In this document: piece by piece, positions 32,164 to 39,111 of the stretch
Layout: each line of letters opens with the position of its first letter
Numbering within the stretch: the stretch's first letter is position 1
Virus record (IMG/VR): IMGVR_UViG_3300037488_000956
Coordinates: 1 to 47,873 of that record
Origin: a virus
Reading direction: 5' to 3' (one strand)
DNA: 47,873 nt
The notes under the pieces: model-generated
What the model was told of the DNA's origin: nothing
What the model saw: only the letters and a program-made list of their open reading frames with translations
Databases searched by the model: none
Made by a program: the position numbers and the translations under genes

Positions 32164-32429
32164 GTGACCCCGCACCGAAGTACTTAGCACCCGCGCCGTT
32201 GACCGAGGCTGCGATGCGGGAGCGGGTGGCTGGCATGGCGCCTCCGCAAGGGCCCTTCCGTGCGGATGAGCAGGCTTCCATTACGTTCCTAGCCGGACGG
32301 CTCGAGCGCGTTCGTCAGCTTCGTCTGGAGCTTCAGGAAGCGGAGGCTGGGTTCTTGAAGGAGCTCGCGAGCCTCGAGGCTGCCGCGGCCAAGCTCAAGG
32401 AGGAGTTCCGTGTACCCACCAAGCCGTAA
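32160..32429 (+). CDS. Hypothetical coiled-coil protein, 89 residues
   Basis: This protein starts with GTG overlapping the previous stop. After a Pro-rich N-terminus it forms a long Leu/Glu/Arg/Ala-rich helix (about 45-80: L-A-G-R-L-E-R-V-R-Q-L-R-L-E-L-Q-E-A-E) likely to be a coiled coil. No family was recognised. Its end overlaps the next basic protein by 20 bases. Confidence 0.55.
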   Translation: MSDPAPKYLAPAPLTEAAMRERVAGMAPPQGPFRADEQASITFLAGRLERVRQLRLELQEAEAGFLKELASLEAAAAKLKEEFRVPTKP

Positions 32430-32610
32430 ACACCGCCAACGCGCGCGTCGAGCTTGGTTCGGTAACTGTAAGCCGAAACGGGTTTGGAAGCGTCGACACG
32501 GCGGGCGGTTGGATGCGGCCATAGATATGATGCTTCACTTTTACATAAGCCAGTTGAATTACACGGAACAACAACAGTATACGAGGATACACCATGGAGC
32601 CACGCCGTAA
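32410..32610 (+). CDS. Hypothetical basic protein, 66 residues
   Basis: This frame starts with GTG preceded by a strong AAGGAGGAG. The N-terminal half is very basic (R-K-H-R-Q-R-A-R-R and K-R-V-W-K-R-R-H), which could bind nucleic acid; the C-terminal half is less biased. It overlaps its neighbours at both ends by about 20 bases. The good ribosome binding site is the main support. Confidence 0.45.
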   Translation: MYPPSRKHRQRARRAWFGNCKPKRVWKRRHGGRLDAAIDMMLHFYISQLNYTEQQQYTRIHHGATP

Positions 32611-33079
32611 CGGAATGCCCTGCCAGGTGGAATGCCAGATGAACCACTTCCGGCTGCCGACACCCTTGGCACCTGGAGACAAGATTTACGTGGCCGCCAG
32701 GTTTGAGCGTCAGGCGGAGGCGCGCGGGGTGGCTCAAGAACTCGAAGAGCATGGTTACACAGTCACGTCGAGGTGGTTGGCGGCCGAAGGGCTTATGGTT
32801 GGCGATCCGATAAAGGCAGCCGCATGGGCCGAGAAGGACCTCTACGACTTACTTTGCGCCGACGTCTACCTGCTGCTTTCAGACAACGTGCCGAGCCGCG
32901 GGGGTAAGGACTTCGAGGGCGGGGTAGCCTGGGCCCGCGGTTTGAAGCTCATCATCGTCGGGCCACCCAACCACGTATTTCACTATTTGGCGAATGAGCT
33001 TGGTCGAGTTACCCGGGTGCGTGACTTGGCCGAGTTCCGCTTCTTGTTCCTAGACGGGGAGAAGATCGATGACATGTAG
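32594..33079 (+). CDS. Nucleoside 2-deoxyribosyltransferase-like enzyme
   Basis: This 161-residue protein has the family pattern: K-I-Y-V-A-A-R-F at about 30-37, a central W-A-E-K-D-L-Y-D-L-L-C-A-D-V-Y-L-L-L, and the active-site segment G-G-K-D-F-E-G-G-V-A-W-A-R-G (about 113-126) whose Glu would be the nucleophile. Relatives cleave or exchange the N-glycosidic bond of deoxynucleosides or of their 5'-monophosphates. In this phage it could remodel nucleotide pools alongside the dCMP-centred genes. GAGGAT precedes the ATG. Confidence 0.7.
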   Translation: MEPRRNGMPCQVECQMNHFRLPTPLAPGDKIYVAARFERQAEARGVAQELEEHGYTVTSRWLAAEGLMVGDPIKAAAWAEKDLYDLLCADVYLLLSDNVPSRGGKDFEGGVAWARGLKLIIVGPPNHVFHYLANELGRVTRVRDLAEFRFLFLDGEKIDDM

Positions 33080-33374
33080 GCGCGCATGTGTAGTGCTAGG
33101 ACTTGGTGGTGGGCGGTTAGCCGACCTGACCCGTGAGGGTGTCCATCGCCGTTACCGGGAGCTGGCTCGCCGGCACCACCCGGATTTGGGTGGTGACCGT
33201 GCCGCGTGGGATGAACTTCTATTGGCTTACCAGACGTTGTTGGCCGAGATGGCTCGACCACGGTGTTGCCCCTCCTGTCGAGGCTCCAAGACCCAGGCGT
33301 CATTCGTCAAAGGGCGCCTAGTTAGTGTACCCTGCCACTTCTGTGGTGGTGAGGGACTTGTTACCAACCAGTGA
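33069..33374 (+). CDS. J-domain protein with single zinc centre
   Basis: This 101-residue protein has a short J-domain with Y-R-E-L-A-R-R-H-H-P-D-L (the HPD loop that stimulates DnaK) and a C-terminal C-P-S-C-R-G ... C-H-F-C-G-G-E-G, one zinc centre of the DnaJ type. It would recruit host DnaK to a phage target, perhaps replication or assembly. The start has GGAG upstream and overlaps the previous gene by 11 bases. The half-zinc motif resembles that of the sigma-like gene at 30884. Confidence 0.75.
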   Translation: MTCRRACVVLGLGGGRLADLTREGVHRRYRELARRHHPDLGGDRAAWDELLLAYQTLLAEMARPRCCPSCRGSKTQASFVKGRLVSVPCHFCGGEGLVTNQ

Positions 33375-33389
33375 CCGAGGAGAAGACCC

Positions 33390-34517
33390 ATGTCGAAGAA
33401 GATGCCCGTGCTTATCATCAACAGTTACGCTGGCTCACTAGTCGTGGCCGCGCGCCAAGAGGGTCACCCCATCGTGGGGTCATATGAAGACTCGGGCTAC
33501 GGCCTAGAAATCCAACGCCACAATGAGCCCAAGCTCGACTACCGAGACACGGTGGCCGGGTGGCCGGTGAAGCAAGACCTCCGCGACACACTCGTCATTG
33601 CCCATCCACCGTGTGCGGCCTTCAGCCAGCAGGTGAGTTCGGCGGGGTGCCATTGCCGTGGGCTTGACGCGACGAAGTTCCAGCAGACGCGGACCGTGCT
33701 CGATTATGCCCTGCGTAACCGGGCGGCGGCATTGGCCATTGAATCCGTGCCGGGGGCGCTCGAGGGCGCCCGCCAGGTCCACGATGAGGTGGCGAATAAG
33801 TACGGGTACACGGTCCACCGAGTGCTTCAAGATGCCGCCAGCTTCGTACCCCAGAAACGCGCCCGCGCGTGGTTTGTCTTCCTCCCCAAGGGTCACACCC
33901 TGCAACTACCACCGCTTCCGTCGCGTGACGTCACGCCTCATGCCATCAAGCACATTCTTGCCCCGGAGAATCAGGGTGGGCCGGTCTATCCGTGGGTGCT
34001 CCGCGGGATGGAGAAGCAGTGGGAGAAGTTGCGTGAGTTCTCTCCGACCGTAAGGCGTGCTCTCATTTCAGGGTCTTTCGGCACGGGCCTGTTGGCCGCC
34101 GTCATCCGGCGGTATCTGATGACCCGGGGGAAGACGGCGGCGGAGCTCGGCAGCGTGAGAGACGTGGCGGAGAAGTACGTGGACAAGTGGCAGTTCATGT
34201 CCAACACCCCGCGGCTCTTGGACCCGGATGGTCAGGCGTCGACCTTGACGTGCACCACGTGGTGGCTCTGTGAGGGGCGGCCCTTGACGGCGCTTGAGTA
34301 CCAGCGGGTGATGGGGTTCCCGGATACCTATGACCTGGTAGGCCCAGGCGGGCTCTCGAAGCATCCTGGCTACCTCTCCCGCGGGGTGTGCCCGCCGGTA
34401 GCGAGGTGGATACTACAGGGGTTGCAGGCGACGGTAGAGGGTACGGCTAAGAGGAGTTGGCACCGCGGCTTGGCCGGGGAGACCCTCGACCTTCGACCTG
34501 GAAGGCTTATCACGTGA
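33390..34517 (+). CDS. C5-cytosine DNA methyltransferase
   Basis: This 375-residue enzyme has motif I (N-S-Y-A-G-S-L, a variant of D-L-F-A-G), catalytic motif IV H-P-P-C-A-A-F-S with the nucleophile at about Cys75, motif VI I-E-S-V-P, motif VIII V-P-Q-K-R-A-R-A-W, a C-terminal R-P-L-T-A-L-E-Y-Q-R-V-M-G-F-P-D segment and a motif X-like end. All catalytic parts appear intact. It would form 5-methylcytosine at a specific site. It is preceded by a 20-base leader, GACCGAGGAGAAGACCCATG, also found before the methyltransferase gene at 44917. Confidence 0.85.
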   Translation: MSKKMPVLIINSYAGSLVVAARQEGHPIVGSYEDSGYGLEIQRHNEPKLDYRDTVAGWPVKQDLRDTLVIAHPPCAAFSQQVSSAGCHCRGLDATKFQQTRTVLDYALRNRAAALAIESVPGALEGARQVHDEVANKYGYTVHRVLQDAASFVPQKRARAWFVFLPKGHTLQLPPLPSRDVTPHAIKHILAPENQGGPVYPWVLRGMEKQWEKLREFSPTVRRALISGSFGTGLLAAVIRRYLMTRGKTAAELGSVRDVAEKYVDKWQFMSNTPRLLDPDGQASTLTCTTWWLCEGRPLTALEYQRVMGFPDTYDLVGPGGLSKHPGYLSRGVCPPVARWILQGLQATVEGTAKRSWHRGLAGETLDLRPGRLIT

Positions 34518-34744
34518 ATGCTGGTCCATGCCCCTATGGCTGCCAAGGGTTCCTAACCGTGGAAGTACCAGCGGAGACGCCAGTCTTCGCCAAGATACGA
34601 TGCCCAACTTGTCATCAGTGGGTGTGGTACCGCCTTTCACGGCTAGACCCGGTAGCCTACACTACCGACGGCTTCACGGAGAGGTACATTGTGGACGAGG
34701 CGGCCCGGACGATAACACCTAGGGCACCCGCTAGTGATGATTAG
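34514..34744 (+). CDS. Small zinc-ribbon protein
   Basis: This 76-residue protein starts with GTG overlapping the methyltransferase stop (GTGA). It has C-P-Y-G-C near the start and C-P-T-C about 21 residues later, a plausible four-Cys zinc ribbon, then a W/Y-rich segment and an acidic tail. The longer frame to 34457 lies within the methyltransferase and has no site. It may be an accessory of the methyltransferase; no family is recognised. Confidence 0.6.
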   Translation: MNAGPCPYGCQGFLTVEVPAETPVFAKIRCPTCHQWVWYRLSRLDPVAYTTDGFTERYIVDEAARTITPRAPASDD

Positions 34745-35125
34745 CTCACGCCTATTGAATGATCTCAGTGACCCGTGGTGGTTCCTATGTCGGGCGGGTT
34801 CGGCCTTCTAATGATGAGCCGGCGGGGGTGCCACCAAGATTGTCCAGGGTGCCACCAACTCTACACAGGAGTCATTGATGTGGTTTCCATCACTTACGCG
34901 AGGGGGTGCCACCAAAAGGTGCCAGTGCATGCCACCAACCGGTGGCACCCCATCAATCGTGTTGATGTGATTTCAATCACTTACATTGGTTGGTTGATTG
35001 GTATGCTTATGGCTATACACCTCGGCATGACCAACACGAAAACAAAGCGCCACGGCCTCAAGGTTAAGACCGGCCTCCCTGGCACCCCGAAACCCTAACC
35101 CCAACCAACTACCGGAGCCCACAGC
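34745..35125. repeat. Iteron-like noncoding region with GGTGCCACCAA and a 23-bp repeat
   Basis: This 381-bp gap has GGTGCCACCAA at 34827-34837, 34848-34858 and 34905-34915, a near copy at 34928-34938, a partial GGTGCCAG at 34918, and the reverse form GGTGGCACC at 34941-34949, which makes a TGCCACC-aacc-GGTGGCA hairpin. The first two are 21 bp apart, about two helical turns. A 23-bp unit recurs at 34875-34897 and 34962-34984 with two mismatches and holds the dyad GTGATT-TC-AATCAC at 34967-34980. A frame at 34775-35098 only translates the repeats. Candidate origin or regulator-binding locus. Confidence 0.65.
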
Positions 35126-35485
35126 ATGCCCATGTCTACCAAGCGCACCGTCACCCGCGAAGAACTTCTTGAGAACCTCGACCGTCTAGTCAAGCAGGCC
35201 GACCGCGCCCGTAAGGAGTTGAAGGACCGTGCCGATACGTGCTCACTGGACTTCGCTGAGAATGACGTCGAGACCATCACCAAGACCAAGGTCTTCGCCC
35301 GCCTGGCTAAGATGTTGCGAGCCCACCCGGAGATGTCGCAAGCAGAGGTGCACCATGAGGCACTGGGTGAAGTACTCCGGTTCGCGAAGTTCGGTCATAG
35401 GAGCACCAGCCTGTTGTCTAATATCTGCGCCAGCGCCGAGGCTTCGGCCTGGGCTGAAGTAGTCGAGATGCTCGGCGGTATCTAA
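35126..35485 (+). CDS. Hypothetical helical protein, 119 residues
   Basis: This protein is almost wholly helical and charged (T-R-E-E-L-L-E-N-L-D-R-L-V-K-Q-A-D early, then T-K-T-K-V-F-A-R-L-A-K-M-L-R-A). It follows the iteron-like region, with GGAG eight bases before the ATG, and precedes the KST-repeat gene. No family was recognised. Its position suggests it could bind the repeats, but nothing in the protein proves this. Confidence 0.6.
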   Translation: MPMSTKRTVTREELLENLDRLVKQADRARKELKDRADTCSLDFAENDVETITKTKVFARLAKMLRAHPEMSQAEVHHEALGEVLRFAKFGHRSTSLLSNICASAEASAWAEVVEMLGGI

Positions 35486-35523
35486 ACCCAACCACCACGT
35501 TCAAGTCACCAAGGAGAATTCAC

Positions 35524-36057
35524 ATGTCCAAGTCCACCAAGTCCACCAAGTCCACCAAGTCCACCAAGTCCACCAAGTCCACCAAGGTTCGCACAATGAA
35601 AGATGTTGTCAAAGACCGTAAGGCCCAGGCCGAGAAGGTTGCGGTCACCCCAGTAGACGTCAAGAACTTTCCGCGCGTCGCCGGGCTCGGCGCCACCCCG
35701 AAGTTCTGCTCCCGCGCCGAAGCCATCGCCGACCGGGCTGCGCGCTTGGCCGAGAAGGAGGTTGTCGAGTCGGCTACCACCGGCGCCAAGACGATGGAGC
35801 TTCCGGCGGTTATCGAAGCCAAGGCTAAGGCACCGCGGGCCCGACGTGAGAACACCGTTTCCTGCCTGGCCGAGACCATGATTCAGGAGGGTGCCACCAA
35901 TGAGGAGGTGCTCGAGGCTCTGACCAAGACCTTCAGTGACTTCGACGCGGACAAGAAACGCCACTACCCTAGCTGGTACCGGGCAAGGCTCGTAAGGCAG
36001 GGTAAGATAACGGAAGCCTTTGCGGATGAGCACCGGCACGCACCGGAGGAGGTTTGA
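35524..36057 (+). CDS. Hypothetical protein with STK repeats and WYR C-terminal domain
   Basis: This 177-residue protein begins M-S-K followed by six S-T-K units, then a basic, disordered middle. A compact C-terminal domain of about 60 residues (E-T-M-I-Q-E-G-A-T-N-E-E-V, ending S-W-Y-R-A-R-L-V-R-Q-G) closely resembles the end of the protein at 44098-44811. The paralogy suggests a shared small DNA- or protein-binding domain. AAGGAG precedes the ATG. A GGTGCCACCAA motif lies within the gene at 35889-35899. Confidence 0.65.
   Translation: MSKSTKSTKSTKSTKSTKSTKVRTMKDVVKDRKAQAEKVAVTPVDVKNFPRVAGLGATPKFCSRAEAIADRAARLAEKEVVESATTGAKTMELPAVIEAKAKAPRARRENTVSCLAETMIQEGATNEEVLEALTKTFSDFDADKKRHYPSWYRARLVRQGKITEAFADEHRHAPEEV
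35533..35586 (+). repeat. Six tandem 9-bp repeats (TCCACCAAG)
   Basis: Six exact copies of TCCACCAAG encode the S-T-K units at the start of the protein. Exact identity at DNA level, rather than only at protein level, points to recent slippage and likely copy-number variation between related phages. Confidence 0.9.
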
Positions 36058-36059
36058 CC

Positions 36060-36872
36060 TTGACGAATGACACAAACAGCAACGTGGCCTTCACCACCCA
36101 GGAAGGCGGTCTGATTACGGTGACTGATGATGCGGACGTATTGCCGAAGTCACCTCTCGGGGTTTCTGTGTCGAACCTTCGCCTCAACCATAGCATCAAG
36201 TTGAGCCTGACCCTCGAAGAGGCGGAGCAGTTTGGTTGGCAGCTGATGCGGCATGCCAGTGCGGTTCGGGTACGGCTAGCCCGGTTGGCAGGAGTAGGAA
36301 TCTTAGCCCTGGTCCTCTTCATCGGGTGCGCCCCGGAGGGTTTGCACCAGAATAATGCCCAGGCCGCGGCAGGTCCTCATCGTGGCCCGTCTTGGTCCAC
36401 CCCGGTAGGAGAACCCACCCCCGCGGTCGGCGTGCCAGAGCCGCCCGCTCCAGAAACGACGGTAAAACCAGTTAGCGTGCCGGTGGAACCCCCGAGGGTG
36501 GTGACCCCACCAGACGCGGGGTCTACCTCACCCGACACCCGCGCCGAGACTTGGACTCGGTCTGCGGAAGTCACCACCACGCTAGTAGACCCGACACCCG
36601 ACGCCCGCCCGGATGTTTGGACTCCGTCCGCGGACGTGACCCCACCCCGTGACGCGTATATCAACGACGCGGGGTGGGGTCCGTACCTCCCCGACGGTGG
36701 GGAGCAACATTGCTGCCTGCCGTGCGGGAACTACCCCGGCTGCGTGATGCTGGTACACACCACGCCATTCTGTCGGGTGACTGCCGGTTCGTATTGCCTC
36801 ACGGGTGGTACTGGGCCCGACTCGGTGTGGCCCAGGTGCCTGCCGCCCGTGTCACCCGGTGCCTGCCTTTAG
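36060..36872 (+). CDS. Lipoprotein-like fusion with Pro/Thr-rich stalk and Cys-rich end
   Basis: A cytoplasm-like N-terminal part of about 60 residues is followed by a signal-like segment (about 63-90: M-R-H-A-S then A-G-V-G-I-L-A-L-V-L-F-I-G-C) ending in a lipobox-like F-I-G-C. A Pro/Thr/Asp stalk with two related units (P-D-x-R-x-E/D-x-W-T-x-S-A) and a C-terminal domain with about nine Cys follow. The TTG at 36060 is chosen because GGAGG lies seven bases upstream. Internal initiation at 36246 would give a conventional lipoprotein. It could be a surface-exposed exclusion factor; the function is unknown. Confidence 0.55.
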   Translation: MTNDTNSNVAFTTQEGGLITVTDDADVLPKSPLGVSVSNLRLNHSIKLSLTLEEAEQFGWQLMRHASAVRVRLARLAGVGILALVLFIGCAPEGLHQNNAQAAAGPHRGPSWSTPVGEPTPAVGVPEPPAPETTVKPVSVPVEPPRVVTPPDAGSTSPDTRAETWTRSAEVTTTLVDPTPDARPDVWTPSADVTPPRDAYINDAGWGPYLPDGGEQHCCLPCGNYPGCVMLVHTTPFCRVTAGSYCLTGGTGPDSVWPRCLPPVSPGACL

Positions 36873-36887
36873 ACTCGCGTTTCACCG

Positions 36888-36916
36888 TTTACAACACCCC
36901 CGTCCCTGCGTATAAG
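36888..36916 (+). promoter_or_regulatory. Sigma-70-like promoter
   Basis: TTTACA at 36888-36893 and TATAAG at 36911-36916 are separated by exactly 17 bases, in the 73-bp gap before the gene at 36946. Transcription would begin near 36923 and drive the thymidylate kinase, ssDNA-binding and perhaps polymerase genes. The sequence GCGTATAAGA around the -10 recurs at 39139-39148. Confidence 0.6.
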
Positions 36917-36945
36917 AGACCCGTCAACTGAGGAGGACCTGTCAC

Positions 36946-37227
36946 ATGACCCATGTTCAAATGAACCTGTTGCTACGTGCCACCGACGCGCGCCGAAGCG
37001 TGGAGCGCACCCTACAAGGTGCCTTGCCCCGTAGCCTGACCAAGCGTTTTCGCCAGTTGATGCGGCTAAGTCGCCAACCGGTGATGATTAAAGAGGTAGT
37101 TCACGTTCACGCCACGGAGGACTCACCCGCACGTGAGACCGTACGGCTCGTGCCCAACCGCCTGTCGCGGTTGGCGGCAGCCGGACATCTGATCCAGGAG
37201 CTTCGTCAAGTGTCGGGTGAATCGTGA
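36946..37227 (+). CDS. Hypothetical basic protein, 93 residues
   Basis: This helical, Arg-rich protein (R-R-S-V-E-R-T-L, L-T-K-R-F-R-Q-L-M-R-L-S-R) is the first gene after the promoter at 36888. GGAGG lies eight bases before the ATG, and its stop overlaps the GTG start of the kinase gene. No family was recognised. A nucleic-acid-binding role is possible from charge alone. Confidence 0.6.
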   Translation: MTHVQMNLLLRATDARRSVERTLQGALPRSLTKRFRQLMRLSRQPVMIKEVVHVHATEDSPARETVRLVPNRLSRLAAAGHLIQELRQVSGES

Positions 37228-37889
37228 TCATCGCCATCGAAGGGGTGGACGGGGTGGGGAAGACCACGCTGGCGAAGACATTGGCTAACCGGCTCGGGGC
37301 AGTCTATCAGAAGTTCCCTGACCGTACCACTATTTCGGGTTCTGCTATTGATTATGCTTTACGGGGTCGTCCAGCGTCTTCTTGTATGTCAGCGGAGTGC
37401 TTTCAAGCCCTCAACACGGTAAACCGCCTGGAGTGCCTAGAGCATCTGACGAAGGCGGCGGGTAGTGCTACCAACCACCTGGTTTGTGACCGATATACGA
37501 TGAGCAGCCTGGTTTACGGTGGGTTAGACGGTCTGCCGCATGATTGGTTGGTGACGGTGGCAGAGAAACCACTTCCAGAAGCAGATTTACAAGTGCTGCT
37601 TACCGCGAACCCTAACAAAATCGAATGTGGTCGGTTGGCTGGCCGTGACCGCGAACACTATGAGCAGGGTGGGGTGGCGATAGTAACGGCACTACAAGCA
37701 CGGTTCGAAGCGCTGTGGTGCGCACGAGGGTGTTGTTGTGAGCCGGTTCTAGTTTGGGGCCACCGTTGGAAGGTGGTGGATACTAGCCACGCCAACGCGG
37801 CGGAAGTGTTATGCCGCGTAGAAGGTTGGGTGCAGTTTTTGATCAGACGTTGCCATGAAAATAAACCCGGGAGGTTGGGCCATGCGTAG
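37224..37889 (+). CDS. Thymidylate kinase-like P-loop kinase
   Basis: This 221-residue protein has the P-loop E-G-V-D-G-V-G-K-T-T (about 6-15) and the D-R-Y motif (C-D-R-Y-T-M-S-S-L-V-Y) typical of thymidylate kinases, which phosphorylate dTMP to dTDP. It starts with GTG, coupled to the previous stop. The genome has a second P-loop kinase at 46204, so the two may serve different nucleotides, one canonical and one modified. Confidence 0.8.
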   Translation: MIIAIEGVDGVGKTTLAKTLANRLGAVYQKFPDRTTISGSAIDYALRGRPASSCMSAECFQALNTVNRLECLEHLTKAAGSATNHLVCDRYTMSSLVYGGLDGLPHDWLVTVAEKPLPEADLQVLLTANPNKIECGRLAGRDREHYEQGGVAIVTALQARFEALWCARGCCCEPVLVWGHRWKVVDTSHANAAEVLCRVEGWVQFLIRRCHENKPGRLGHA

Positions 37890-38292
37890 GATCAAACTAG
37901 CCAACAAATCTGTGGTGACCCTCCCGAAGACCCTCGGGGCCTGCGCCGACGAACTGGGGAAGATTCGCGATGCTATCAGCGAACTCCACCGGCAGGAGAA
38001 GCCACTCGACGAGAGGCGCACCGCCCTCGAGGCTCGGCTCATCGAGGAGCTTCCCGCCTCCGAGGCGGAGGGCATCGCCGGCAAGAAGTTCCGGGTCACC
38101 ATCAACACCAAACGGGTGCCCACCTTGAAGGATTGGAAGAAGTTCTGTGCGTACCTTAAGCGCACCGGGAACTTCGAACTCATCCAACACCGCCTGTCGA
38201 ACGAGGCGGTGGAAGAACGTTGGGCCGCCAAGAAGGAGATACCCGGCGTAGAAGGTTTCACCGTCAAAAAAGTGTCCCTCACCAAGAAATGA
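37882..38292 (+). CDS. Hypothetical helical protein, 136 residues
   Basis: This protein has a long, charged helical first half (E-L-G-K-I-R-D-A-I-S-E-L-H) and a compact second half containing A-G-K-K-F-R-V-T-I and D-W-K-K-F-C-A-Y-L. The start at 37882 follows GGGAGG at seven bases and overlaps the kinase end by eight; the ATG at 37855 has no site. It precedes the putative ssDNA-binding gene, so a replication accessory role is plausible. No family is recognised. Confidence 0.6.
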   Translation: MRRIKLANKSVVTLPKTLGACADELGKIRDAISELHRQEKPLDERRTALEARLIEELPASEAEGIAGKKFRVTINTKRVPTLKDWKKFCAYLKRTGNFELIQHRLSNEAVEERWAAKKEIPGVEGFTVKKVSLTKK

Positions 38293-38307
38293 AAGGAATC
38301 CAGTCAC

Positions 38308-39111
38308 ATGGCACGAACATCCAAGACACTCGTATCTAGTCCAACCACCAAGGCCCTAGTCCCGTGGGATGAGGAGCTTGCCAAGGCCGCGCAGGAGGCC
38401 TCCAAGTTGGCTTCCCAGCAGGCCAGCGGCGGCTCCAAGCAAATCTCAATCCGCGCCGGCACTATGACCATCGATGACAACCCCGTGCCGGGCAATACCC
38501 TGGTGGGCGTCATCAGCGCCTTCACGATGTGCAACAAGTTCTATGACTCAGACTTCGACCCAGACCAACCGACGAGCCCGGTGTGCTATGCCTACGGCAT
38601 CGACAAGACGGAGATGGGGCCGCACGACGAGGCAGAGGACAAACAGGCCGATAAGTGTGAGGGTTGCCCGAAGAACGAATTCGGCACCTCCGACCGGGGC
38701 CGGGGGAAGGCCTGCCGAAACACGTACCAACTGCTGGTGCTTCCATGTGGGTCCTACGACGTGAAGCAGGACCAGTTCGACGCCCCCGAGGGGGAGGAAG
38801 ACTTGGCGGGTGAACTCTACGGGTTGTCGGTACCACCCACGAGCCTCAAGGCCTTCGCGGGTTACGTTTCCCAACGGGCGGCGGAACTCCGGCCCCCGTG
38901 GGCGGTATTCACCAAGATCATGGCCCGGCCGGATCAGAAGACCCAGGTGGCTTTGAGCTTCCAGTTCGTGTCGAACGCCGACGTGAGCCTCTTGGCCACG
39001 CTCAAGAAGCGTCACGAGGAGGCTGCGCGCATCATCGAGGTGCCCTTCCCCAAGAACAGTGAACGTGAGGCGGCGAAGCCGGTCAAGCGCCCAGGCAAGC
39101 GAAGGTTCTAG
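38308..39111 (+). CDS. Putative ssDNA-binding replication protein
   Basis: This 267-residue protein resembles a widespread phage family encoded just before DNA polymerase. It has P-V-C-Y-A-Y-G, then a Cys cluster (K-C-E-G-C-P-K-N-E-F-G and G-K-A-C-R), a central beta region and an acidic/basic C-terminal tail (about residues 240-267). The four Cys could bind zinc. The family is thought to coat single strands, but this is established only for some members. AAGGA precedes the ATG. Confidence 0.55.
   Translation: MARTSKTLVSSPTTKALVPWDEELAKAAQEASKLASQQASGGSKQISIRAGTMTIDDNPVPGNTLVGVISAFTMCNKFYDSDFDPDQPTSPVCYAYGIDKTEMGPHDEAEDKQADKCEGCPKNEFGTSDRGRGKACRNTYQLLVLPCGSYDVKQDQFDAPEGEEDLAGELYGLSVPPTSLKAFAGYVSQRAAELRPPWAVFTKIMARPDQKTQVALSFQFVSNADVSLLATLKKRHEEAARIIEVPFPKNSEREAAKPVKRPGKRRF

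Noticed and set aside
33390-34517. TET/JBP-type dioxygenase pathway for 5hmC
   Set aside because: No protein with the H-x-D dioxygenase pattern was seen, so oxidation of 5mC after replication is not supported here.
34827-34984. CRISPR array
   Set aside because: Repeats are 11 and 23 bp with uneven spacing, partly inverted, and lack unique spacers of constant length.
34775-35098. Open frame of 107 codons over the iteron-like region
   Set aside because: Its product mostly translates the DNA repeats (G-C-H-Q and V-D-V-I-S-I-T-Y units) and it lacks a ribosome binding site. The repeats explain the frame better than a gene does.
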